40,718 bases of DNA from JBBRXJ01 sp038248505 (GTDB taxonomy: Bacteria > Bacteroidota > Bacteroidia > Bacteroidales > JBBRXJ01), in contig JBBRXJ010000024.1 in assembly GCA_038248505.1 (NCBI GenBank), forward strand, positions 1 through 40,718, read 5' to 3'. Within the stretch, counting starts at the first letter, position 1. Every line of letters begins with the position of its first letter. Positions 23,341 to 33,200 of the stretch are shown piece after piece. A program made the translations under genes and the position numbers. The notes below the pieces were generated by a model that was given only the letters and a program-made list of their open reading frames with translations, did no database searches and was not told the DNA's origin.

Positions 23341-24705
23341 TTAAGGATACATTAAGGCTAATTGCTTATCCGGTTTTGTAGAGATACTACCAAGTCGAAT
23401 AAAGGGTTCGAATAGCAAATCATATTTATAAATATCGTAATTGCTAATACCGTTTTCGTATTGTGCCATTAGGCCAGACTTACCATTTTCAATAGGCACG
23501 TATAATGTGTTATTGGTAGTAGTATTAATAGGATAGCCTATGTTTTTTGGCTCAGACCATTTTCCTTTTTCTCCTTTTATAGAATAGAAAATATCATAAC
23601 CGCCCATGTTATAATGACTTTCAGAACTGAAAAAGAGGGTTTTGCCATTCGTTGTAATGAACGGTGTTGTTTCGTTTGATTCAGTATTAATGGTTTTACC
23701 CAAATTAGTAATTTTTGTCCAATCATTTAAAATAGGATCTTTTTCAGCAACAAAAATATCTAACTTACCAATTCCTTTTGAATCGCTTGTAAAATAAAGA
23801 GAATTGCCATCAGCGGAAATGGAGGCATGCGTTTCATCTTGTTTGGTATTAATATATTTATTGAGTTTTGAAACGATATTCCATTCGCCATCGCTTAATC
23901 TACTGTAGCCTAAATCATACTTACCATCATCGCCTTTAATAGCTACAAACAATAATGTTCCATCCATATTTAGTGAGGTAGGAATCATATTTCCATCATT
24001 CGTTATTTGCGATGAAATGTTTATAGGCTCCGACCATTTTCCATCTTTTTTAATGGAGTAGAAAAAAGCATCGTAAAATTTAAGTGATGTGATGTAAACT
24101 AATGTATTTCCATCACCAGAGATGACTGGGCGAAAATTATCTTGTTCGTCATTAATAGGAGTACCTAATGATGACATATTATATCTTACCGGACTATCTT
24201 CAAGTACTTTCGCCGTATTGCAAATATTTAGTTCTTCCTCAACAATTTGAGGGTTGTACATTGTGTAATAAGGGGAATCAATAAAACGATTAATTACCTC
24301 AAGAGCTTTACCAATCTCATTATTCATACGATATGCTTTTCCTAGGTAAAATAAGGTGTGAAGTGGCGATTCAACTTGGTTAAACGAATAATCTTTGTAT
24401 TCTTCTGATATACGACGTGAAGCACGTTTTAGATAGGGAATAGATTTTAATTCTTGCCCTGTGATGTTGAAATAGCACATTGCAATTTTATAGTTGTAGT
24501 TTGGATTTCCCGTATCAGCATAAAAAAGCATGAGAAAATTAAATAGAGCTTCTTTATAGTCTTCTGATTCAAAGAAAAACATTGCGGTATTAAAGACTTC
24601 TTTTTTTTCATTAACAGTTTGTGGTATTTTAAACTCACCGCCTCCTTGCCCAAAAACTTTAGGTGAGAGAAAAGCCAAAACGCATATAAGGAAAAAAGAT
24701 CTCAT
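23341..24705 (-). CDS. Exported TPR plus PD40 beta-propeller protein
   Basis: This 454-residue protein has a signal peptide (cleavage after VFG, before QGGG). Residues of about 30-165 form TPR-like helices (EVFNTAMFFFESEDYKEALFNF, PYLKRASRRI, ALEVINRFID). Residues of about 180-430 form a WD40-like PD40 propeller with the usual blades (NFRPVISGDGNTLVYITS, ETHASISADGNSLYFTSD, ETTPFITTNGKTLFFSSE, YDIFYSIKG). The layout is that of the N-terminal two thirds of the PorE-like protein at 35462, with clear sequence likeness in the blades, but without the OmpA and SPOR domains. It therefore has no obvious peptidoglycan anchor. A role in the periplasm linked to T9SS or envelope scaffolding is a guess by analogy. 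Single gene, between prfB and the LytTR operon. Confidence 0.8.
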   Translation of the reverse strand: MRSFFLICVLAFLSPKVFGQGGGEFKIPQTVNEKKEVFNTAMFFFESEDYKEALFNFLMLFYADTGNPNYNYKIAMCYFNITGQELKSIPYLKRASRRISEEYKDYSFNQVESPLHTLFYLGKAYRMNNEIGKALEVINRFIDSPYYTMYNPQIVEEELNICNTAKVLEDSPVRYNMSSLGTPINDEQDNFRPVISGDGNTLVYITSLKFYDAFFYSIKKDGKWSEPINISSQITNDGNMIPTSLNMDGTLLFVAIKGDDGKYDLGYSRLSDGEWNIVSKLNKYINTKQDETHASISADGNSLYFTSDSKGIGKLDIFVAEKDPILNDWTKITNLGKTINTESNETTPFITTNGKTLFFSSESHYNMGGYDIFYSIKGEKGKWSEPKNIGYPINTTTNNTLYVPIENGKSGLMAQYENGISNYDIYKYDLLFEPFIRLGSISTKPDKQLALMYP

Positions 24706-24842
24706 AATCTCTGCAAATATTTAAATTAGTGTTTAAGGAGAAACTCAAATTTAGTGATTTTTAATTAGCACTCCAAAAATATTAGGGATTAAGGAGGGAA
24801 AAACACATGTTAAGTAATATGTTGGTTATTAGGTTTGTAACA

Positions 24843-25932
24843 TTATTTGCCTCCATATTCCATCAAAAAAGCTTTTATAAAGCCAGTTAAATCACCATCT
24901 AAAACTTCATTTACATTGCTTGTTTCAAAGTCGGTACGTAAATCTTTAATCATTTTATAAGGATGCAGCACATAACTTCGAATTTGAGAGCCCCATTCTA
25001 TTCTTTTTTTGGTGCTTTCAATTTCCTGTTGTTTTTCAAAACGCTTACGTAACTCTATTTCATACAAGTGAGACTTGAGAATTCGCATGGCGTTTTCTTT
25101 ATTCTGAAGTTGGCTGCGTGTTTCCTGATTCTCTATAATTAAGCCAGAAGGTTCATGACGCAGACGAACCGCTGTTTCAACCTTATTAACATTTTGCCCC
25201 CCAGCACCACTTGAGCGATAAAACTCCCAACTGATATCTGCTGGACTAACAATAATTTCAATACTATCATCAATAGCGGGTGAAACGAATACAGATGCAA
25301 AAGAAGTATGTCTTCTGTTAGCACTATCAAAAGGAGAAAGGCGAACTAAACGATGAATACCATTCTCGCTTCTTAGGTATCCGTAGGCATTTTCGCCTTC
25401 AAATTCAATGGTAGCAGTATCAACACCTGCGCCATCGCCTGGAGTAATATTAATTTCTTTAACTTTATAACCATTGCGCTCGCCCCAACGGGTGTACATT
25501 CTCAATAGCATTGCAGCCCAATCTTGACTTTCAGTACCACCAGCACCCGGGTTAATTTTCATAATTGCACCTAGTTTATCCTCCTCTTTGCGCAGCATAT
25601 TGCGTACTTCAAGGGTATCTATGAGAGCGAGAGTATCTAAATAGTGCTTATCTATTTCGGCATCGGTAGCTTCACCTGCACGTACAAAATCATAAAGTAC
25701 CGCAAGATCTTCGCAGCTTGCGTTTACCTTGTCATACGATTGAGTCCAGCTTTTTAAGCTCGCTACCTTTTTTAACTGTTCTTCGGCTTTCTTGGGGTCC
25801 TCCCAGAAATTTGGCGTTTGTGTTTTTTCTTCTTCTTCATCAATTTTCATCAACAGGCTGTCGACGTCAAAGATGCCTCCTCAGCGCGTCACGTCGCTTT
25901 TCAAGTTCCTTTAATTGTTCAATGGTAATCAT
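24843..25932 (-). CDS. prfB: Peptide chain release factor 2, with programmed +1 frameshift
   Basis: RF2 ends translation at UAA and UGA. The full protein is 362 residues and needs a +1 shift. A first frame of 21 codons (ATG at 25930-25932, MITIEQLKELEKRRDALRRH, then Leu) ends at an in-frame TGA (25867-25869). Skipping base 25869 joins it to the main frame at 25868 (DVDSLLMKIDEEEE onward, 341 residues). The annotation should be a join of 25870-25932 and 24843-25868. The main part has the stop-recognition tripeptide SPF in VRLSPFDSANRR and the peptidyl-hydrolysis motif GGQ in SSGAGGQNVNKVE. Treating the TTG or ATG near 25853 as the start would lose about 26 residues of the N-terminal helix. Single gene with its own promoter. 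Confidence 0.95.
25866..25881 (-). promoter_or_regulatory. prfB +1 frameshift site
   Basis: On the minus strand this reads AGGAGG, a CAT spacer, then CTTTGAC. It is the classical autoregulatory site: an internal Shine-Dalgarno-like stimulator three bases before a slippery CUU codon and a UGA read by RF2 itself. Low RF2 lets the ribosome pause and shift, restoring RF2 synthesis. Confidence 0.93.
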
Positions 25933-25947
25933 AATTAATTATTTGTG

Positions 25948-25955
25948 CAAATGTA
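25948..25955 (-). promoter_or_regulatory. -7 box of prfB
   Basis: The minus strand reads TACATTTG, a full TAnnTTTG match, 15 nt before the true prfB ATG at 25932. This also supports that start over any codon downstream of the frameshift. Confidence 0.5.
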
Positions 25956-26078
25956 TATAAAAAGACTATAATTAATCTATATTTCTTTACTAAAAAATCC
26001 CTTGTTGCATTAGGCTATTTATTCATCTCACAATCATAAAAAAATCTTTTATTTTTACATTAAACAAATTCGAAACAG

Positions 26079-26681
26079 ATGTCCATAAATCTTTCTATCC
26101 CAACTAAGTTTAATTGCAATCAGGATCTTCACTTGCACACCAACTATTCAAAACATGATGGAGCTATTGTAAAGGAGCAAAATCTTGATTTGATTGCACG
26201 TCTTCGTCATGCCAGTATTGTTGGTATAAGCGATCATTACGAAGCTATTTATGATTGTTTTGAGTTGTATCAAAAAGATGTTTTGAGTTTTGGATTTCAT
26301 GTAGGTACCGAGGTGGATGGACATAGATCAGCAGCAGGAGCAGCAGCTTTGCCTTTTGAATATTATTTTTATCATTGCCGTCCGAATGAGGAAGATTACA
26401 AAGCAATTGATCTTTTACTGGCAACAAATAAACCGGTTATTATTTCTCATCCAAATTACTTTGGGACGGATCTTTCGAGAATACCTAAAGATTGTTTGCT
26501 TGAAATTAATAATCGTTATATTTGGCGAAGCGATTGGTATAGCGAGCTTTTGCCTTATGTAAACCAATTTCGTTTTGTTCTCAGTTCTGATGCGCATCAG
26601 CCGCATTGGTTGAATCAGAATATTGCTCAAATGGTGGCACATGAATTGGGAATTGAGGAGTATATATTGTTTGAGAAATAG
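26079..26681 (+). CDS. PHP-domain metal-dependent phosphoesterase
   Basis: This is a 200-residue compact PHP domain with no extra modules. The metal-binding motifs appear in order: DLHLHTNYSKHDG at about 16-28, GISDHYE at about 49-55, GTEVDGH at about 75-81, ISHPNYF near 125, LEINNRY near 145, and LSSDAHQP near 171. This set of His/Asp/Glu residues can bind three metal ions as in the YcdX and histidinol-phosphatase branches. The substrate of the small stand-alone members is mostly unknown; histidinol phosphatase is possible, but no his genes are near. It is cytoplasmic with no signal peptide. The gene is divergent from prfB with a 146-nt spacer and is followed 19 nt downstream by an intact MITE-like element. 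Confidence 0.87.
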   Translation: MSINLSIPTKFNCNQDLHLHTNYSKHDGAIVKEQNLDLIARLRHASIVGISDHYEAIYDCFELYQKDVLSFGFHVGTEVDGHRSAAGAAALPFEYYFYHCRPNEEDYKAIDLLLATNKPVIISHPNYFGTDLSRIPKDCLLEINNRYIWRSDWYSELLPYVNQFRFVLSSDAHQPHWLNQNIAQMVAHELGIEEYILFEK

Positions 26682-26700
26682 ATGGGGAGTTAGTAAAAAT

Positions 26701-26884
26701 GATTCTGCACAATTGTACACCACATAGATATTAACTGATTTATAATGAATGCAAATCTCTTATATATCAATGAAAGTATGACGCTGAGACATTTGCCTCA
26801 GCGAAAAACTCAATGTGGCACCTCAGTCACCTGCTTTGGTATTTTAGTATAAAATTTGTTCTTGGTGTATCATTGTGCAGAATC
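26701..26884 (+). repeat. MITE-like element, copy D (both ends intact)
   Basis: This 184-bp non-coding element has terminal inverted repeats. The left end at 26701-26722 starts GATTCTGCACAAT, and the right end at 26863-26884 is its inverse; 20 of 22 positions match. AAAT flanks both sides (26697-26700 and 26885-26888), a possible 4-bp target duplication, though weak in AT-rich DNA. The inner core (about 26790-26832: GCGAAAAACTCAATG, GCACCTCAGTCACC) is shared with copies A, B, C and E. No transposase is encoded, so movement would need one in trans. Confidence 0.75.
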
Positions 26885-27227
26885 AAATAAATTATGCTCA
26901 TTTAAAAAATTCAAATAGTAATTGCGACTATTTGAGTCTCTTGTTATATTTTGTATAAAATAAGTGGCGATCATTCTGAACAATATAATATGTTGAATGC
27001 ACATATCCTAGTTTTAATAAAAAATGCGCATTTCCATCAAATTCCATTAAATGTCAGACATACAGCTTCTTCCAAATTTACACACTCGTTTCATACAACA
27101 TTTGTGCTACATTTTGAGACAATAGTGCTACATTTTAATGATGCCAAGGCATGAATAGAAGCCTAATATGTAGTAATTTTATAGGGTCAATTCTGAATAA
27201 TCGTGTATTAAGTTAAATATTGTCTAT
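26885..27227. other. Intergenic DNA with a 21-nt-spaced direct repeat, possibly an IS21-like end remnant
   Basis: GTGCTACATTTT occurs at 27104-27115 and again at 27125-27136 (21-nt spacing), and GTGGCGATCATTCTGAAC lies at about 26964-26981. Spaced repeats of the GTGnTACATTTT kind are seen at the ends of IS21-family elements of Bacteroidota, so this may be a decayed end. No transposase remnant was found. An open frame of 67 codons (26951-27154) has no family resemblance and is not called. No clear promoter box was found for the large gene at 27228. Confidence 0.35.
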
Positions 27228-30200
27228 ATGAAAAGAATCTTACAAGCCCTAGTGTTGCTATTTCTATTTGCAACGGTTACCTATGCACAACGTGTTTCGC
27301 CAAAAGAGTTTATTGGGCAGAGAACTCTATTGAGAGGGCCTTCTGAAGAAACGGCGGTTAAGGTTTTTGATATAGATACTGCTTTTTACATGATTGGTAC
27401 ATTAAACAATACAGTATCTGCAGCCGATGCCTCTTTAATGATGATGAATCGTGCATTCAAAAACATAGCAGCATCAACATTTGATGTTGATGGCTTAAAT
27501 AAAGAAAATTATTTTAAAGACGGTTATTACAATAGCTTAAATAAAACACTCTATTTAACTGGAATAATGCATGATACGATAGGTGTAGACAATATAAGCA
27601 TTATGTTATTTGTATTAAATTCTGCAAATTCTATAACGCATGTAAGAAAGATTGGAGAAAGCAATAAAATCATAGGAGTTACAAAGAGAAAACGTGATGA
27701 GATAGGTAATTCAATTGCTGTTGCGGCTGATGGCAGTGTTATCATTGCAGGTCAAATAATATATCATGGCGAAGACACAAATGCATATATATATAATTTG
27801 AAGTCTGATTATACCACACGAAATTGGGGTTATAATCTTAATTTAGATGGTTATTCTTTTGCAAATAAAGTAATAACAGATAATAATGGATTATATGTTT
27901 TAACGGGTGCAGGTACGAACAATGAAACAGGAGGGAATAATGATTTAATTATGTATCGTTTTAAAGCAGATGGAAGTGTTGATCAATCAAAAATTCTTGG
28001 TGATGCTTTAAACGTTGAAGTAGGAAATGATGTTATACAAACGAGCGATAATGGATATCTTGTACTTGGAACTACACGAAGAGTAAATTTAATCGAAACC
28101 GATATTTTCTTGGTTAAATTTAATTCGAATTTATCTCCTGTATGGACGGCTACCTACTCTCGTGTTGGAAGCGATTTTGGTGTTGGAATTGCGCCTGCGT
28201 TTGATGGTGGCTATATTATTGCTGGTCATTGTTTAGAGTCAACTGTGGGAGGAAAAAAAGATGCTGTTCTTATTAAAATTGATGATGCAGGCAAAATAGT
28301 TTGGTCCAAAGCTTATGGTGGTAGTGGTACCGAGCAAGTGTATGGTTTTACTGCGCTAAATTCTGACAAATCATATATACTATCAGGTACTACTAATAGT
28401 CCCGATTTTGGTTCAACAACCAAGGATCTTTATTTAGTTAAAGTTGATTATAAAGGCAAAGTAAATACCGTAGCCCCTTGTTTTACAGATACTATTATAT
28501 ACACCGTTGCCTTTGTAAATTCACCATCTAGCAGCCTTCCAAGTGGTGCCCCTAAATCGATAACACTATCAACGGTTTCGTTTGTTGCAAATCCCCAATT
28601 ACCTATAGCTTCCTTTACTCAATTATGTTTAGACACCATACCCTCCTTACGTGCTAATGCTGGTAAAGACGATACAATTTGTTTGAGCAAAGGCAAAATT
28701 ATTGGGGGTGCGCCAACGGCAAAAGGGGGCAATGCTCCTTATCAATATTCGTGGACACCTGTCGCTGGTTTAAGTAATGCAGCTATTGCCAACCCCAAGG
28801 CCAATCCGGTAGCCAATCAAACATATATAGTTAAAGTCACTGATAATTTGGGGCGCATCGTTTTTGATACGGTAAAGATTACGGCTATGGGAGGACAAAG
28901 TGGTGCCTTTACAGGCCTTGATAGCACCTACTGTACCTCAAGCATGCTCAGTATATTAACACCAGCAACCGCAGGCAGTTTGATGTATGGAACTGGAGTG
29001 CATTTTAATGGTGTAATATGGTACTTTAAAGCGGAAGATGCTGGACCCGGAACTTATAAAATCATGTGTGTACCTCCTGATTTATGCGATACGGTTATTC
29101 ATACTACAACGGTACAACCGGCACCATGTATTGCAGATATTGTAGAAGATACCACTGCTGGCGCGATAAAAAGCCCTCAAGGTATTTTCACCGATTGCGC
29201 AGGTCAGATATATGTTTCAAATGAACTGCGTATTACTATGCTGGATTCCTTTGGTATCAACTCCATTTTAGCCGGACCTATTGCAGACGTAAACGGATAT
29301 ACCGACGGCCTTGCAACCACCGACGCTCGAATGAATAAACCAATTGGTATAACTGGCGATCCTTGGGGTAATATCTATTTTGCTGATCATGAAAATAGTG
29401 CTATTCGTATGATAAAAAGAGGCGTTATAGATTCTCTTATTACGATTGCTGGATCACTTCCTGTACCATTAGGGCTTGGCAGTCTTCAAGGGAATGTTAA
29501 TGGTGTACGTGGTGTTTCTGTTTTTGATAGACCATTTGGTATCACTTTTGACGATACAAGAAATTGTTTGTATGTCTCTGAATATTTTTTTGGTAGAATT
29601 CGAAAAATATCTCTCAAACCAGGAGATAAATATATTACAACAACGTTGATTTCTGGTCTCGGTGTTAATGACATAAATACAGCACGCTCTGCTGCTCAGG
29701 CTAAAATATACCAACCAAAACATATTTCAATAAAAGGGAATGATTTATATATTACTGATTTTGCCAGGCAAATGATTTATCGGTATGACTTAGCTAAAGA
29801 CTCCATTTATCCTTTTGCAGGAAAATATAATGTAAAAGCAAGTAATGATGGACCAAAATTAGGACCGGGAAGCATGGCTGAACCATCAGGTATAAACGTA
29901 AACTGCAATGGCATTGTTTATTTTACAGAAGCAAATACCTTGCTAAATAAAATTAGAGAAGTAAAAGGAAACAATATTTCTACATATCCTGACAATGATG
30001 GACTTTTAAATGGTCCTACCGCAATCTCCGTATTTGTTAAAGGTTTTCTTGACGTAGCAAGTACAGGTAATGACAAAATATTACGTCTCACCATCAACGA
30101 CTGGAAAATCGGTCCATGGATAGGTCTAGATACCTCTGACTTTATCTATTGCCAAGGTGAAGGTCCCGATACATTAAATCCTATCTATGATTGTGGTTTT

Positions 30201-33200
30201 TATAAAGGCCCAGGTATTTCATTTAATGCGGGTATTGGCAAATATGTATTTACTCCCCCAGCAGCGGTTGGAACCTATACAATTAAATATATTTTTAAAA
30301 ATAGTTTTTGTGATGATTCTATGTCAGTAAAAATTAAAATTGCTGCGAATCCAATCTATAGTTATACCCCAAAACCTGTTAATCTATGCGCTGGAGGCAA
30401 TGTCTCATTAACAGTTTCTGATACTACATACAAAAAATACAAATGGAGCACTGGTTCTGTATCACAATCTATCACTGTAAATGCAGCGGGTACTTATAAT
30501 GTTACCGTTAGTGATCGCAATCATTGCAGCGATACAAGTGCTGCTATTGTTGTTAGTCGTGCCCTTCCAAATGCCAATGTTACAGCAGCCCCTAACCCTG
30601 CTTGCTCGGGTGCTAATGTAACGCTCGATGCATCAACCTCTACTGGTTCAGCACCTATCACTTATGCATGGAGTACGGGGCAATCAGGGGTGAGCGCTTT
30701 GGTTATTGCGCCTGCTTCTAATACTCGTTATAGAGTTACTGCAACAGATTTGTATGCGTGTACCAATAGCGATTCTGTTTTGCTAAATGTTTTAGCCTCG
30801 CCTGTTGCCAATGCGGGTCCAGATGATACAATTTGTTTTGGTTCTGCAAAAACAATTGGTACCGCAGGTGCTTATATTTATAGTTGGACTAATGCTGCTT
30901 TACTAAGTAACGGAGCAATTGCACAACCTGCTGTAAAAGTTACTACACCGGCCAATACCATACCTTATGAATTTGTTTTAACTACTACACAAAGTACGTG
31001 TAGCGATAAGGATACCGTTGTAATTTTAATTACCGATGCGCCATCAGTTAATTTAGGTGTGAACGATAGTATTTGTAAAGGTACAGGCCCTGTAACTATT
31101 ACTGCGTTGGTAACAGGTGGTGTGGCTCCTTATACCTATGCCTGGAGTGTTGCTGGAGTTACCAACTCAATAACGGTGAATCCGCTTGTGACAACTAGCT
31201 ATAATGTAACGGTGAGTGATCCTACAGGCTGTAGTGGTAATAAATCGAAACAGGTATACATCTCAACTCCTATTGCTAATGCGGGCGCCGACAAAGGCTT
31301 GTGCTTGGGCGATAGCATTGCGCTAGGTGCGGCTCCAACGGTTACTGGGGGTATTTCGCCTGTAAGTATTACTTGGAGCCCGGCTGTAGGTATTAGTAAA
31401 ATAAATATTGCCAATCCTAAGGCCAAACCTTTAGTTTTACAAGATTACATTGTAAACATAAGCGATAAGAAAGGTTGTACCGATGCTGATACTATTCGAA
31501 TAACGGTACATACACCGCCTACAGCAGCTATTGTTGCAACAAAAGATACTATTTGTGCATTAGTAGATAGTGCGAGATTAACTGGATCGGGTGGTGTAAG
31601 TTGTATTTGGCAGGTACCAACAACTGGTCTAAAAACACCAGGAGCCTGTGTTACTTGGGCTAAACCATTAAATAGTATACGCTATATTTTACAAATTACG
31701 GATGTTAATTCATGTAAAGATACCCTTGGTTATCCTATTGTTGTTGTTAATCCAATGGTAACGGTTTCGCCCGATACTACTATTTGTGCAGGTCAGCCAG
31801 TACGACTTATAGCAAAGGCTACAGGTGCTACAACATATAGCTGGTCTCCGGCTACTAATTTGAGTACCACTAATAATGATACCACTATTGCCACGCCAAT
31901 AGTTTCTCGTACCTATACGATTTCTGCATCGGGTGGTGGCTTAGCTTGTCCCGCTGTTGATACTGTTCGAATAAAGGTACTTACAATAACTGCCAATGCG
32001 GGTGTCGATATAGCAATATGTAAAGGCGATAGTATTGCCATTGGTGCTGCACCCTCTGTTTTAGGTGGTACGGCTCCAGTAAGTATTACATGGAGTTTAG
32101 CTACAGGCCTTAGTAGCACTACGGTACCGAACCCTTGGGCAAAACCATCTTCAACACGCGATTATATTTTGAACCTAAATGATGCTATGGGTTGTAAAGA
32201 TGCAGATACCGTAAAGATTACAGTGTACAATTTGCCTATACCTTTAATCATTGCTACAAAAGATACCATTTGTGCATTTATTGATAGTACACAGCTCACT
32301 GCCTCAGGGGGGTTAAGCTGTAGTTGGTTGGCTCCAACTACTGGATTAAAAACTCCAGGGGCTTGTATGACATGGGCAAATCCTCTTGCTACGAGCCGTT
32401 ATGTTGTTCGTGTAACCGATGCTAATTCGTGTAAAGATACAATTGGTTATAAAATCATTGTTATCAATCCTTCGGTATTGGTAACACCACATCCTGATAC
32501 ATCTATTTGCATCGGTCAGTCAGTAAAGCTTACAGCTTTTGCCTTAGGTACTACCAGCTATATTTGGTCTCCGGTTACTAATTTGAGTGACGCAAATAAT
32601 GATACCACAATGGCAAGCCCCAACGTTTCAAGAACCTATACCATTTCAGCATCAGGCGGCAGTGGTTGCCCAGCGGTTGATACCGTACGCATTATTGTAA
32701 GTAATATTCAAGCTAACGCAGGACTCAGTAAAAACATTTGTTTTGCAGATTCCGTAAAACTTGGCGGTAAAGCAATACAAGGTATTGAACCATATACTTA
32801 TGTATGGTCTCCAAATATTGGAGTCGATTCTGTTGAATGGACTACACCTCCAATGTCTAGTCCATACAACGTTACAGCTACAGACGCCATTGGTTGTACC
32901 GATGCTGCAACGGCAACTATTACCATAATGCCATTACCAACAGCTAATGCAGGCGTCGATACCACAATTTGTTCTGGCGATAGCATGGTCATTGGTGGCT
33001 CGCCTACATCGCTTGCGGGCAATAAATTCAAGTGGTCGCCAAGTGCAACTATTAATATTGATAGTATTGCAAACCCTAAATCGAAAGCCTTATTTGATAC
33101 CCGTTATAAAGTTACCGTTACAGATAATGTATCAAAATGTAAGAATATAGATTCTATGAATCTGACGGTATTGCCATTTCCTGGCGTGTCAAAAGTAAAT

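Noticed and set aside
23395..23430. GGGTTCGAATAGC resembling a tRNA T-arm
   Set aside because: It is inside the TPR-PD40 coding region, and no acceptor stem or anticodon arm can be built around it.
26951..27154. 67-codon plus-strand open frame
   Set aside because: No family likeness, no promoter, His-rich random-looking product and direct repeats inside it.
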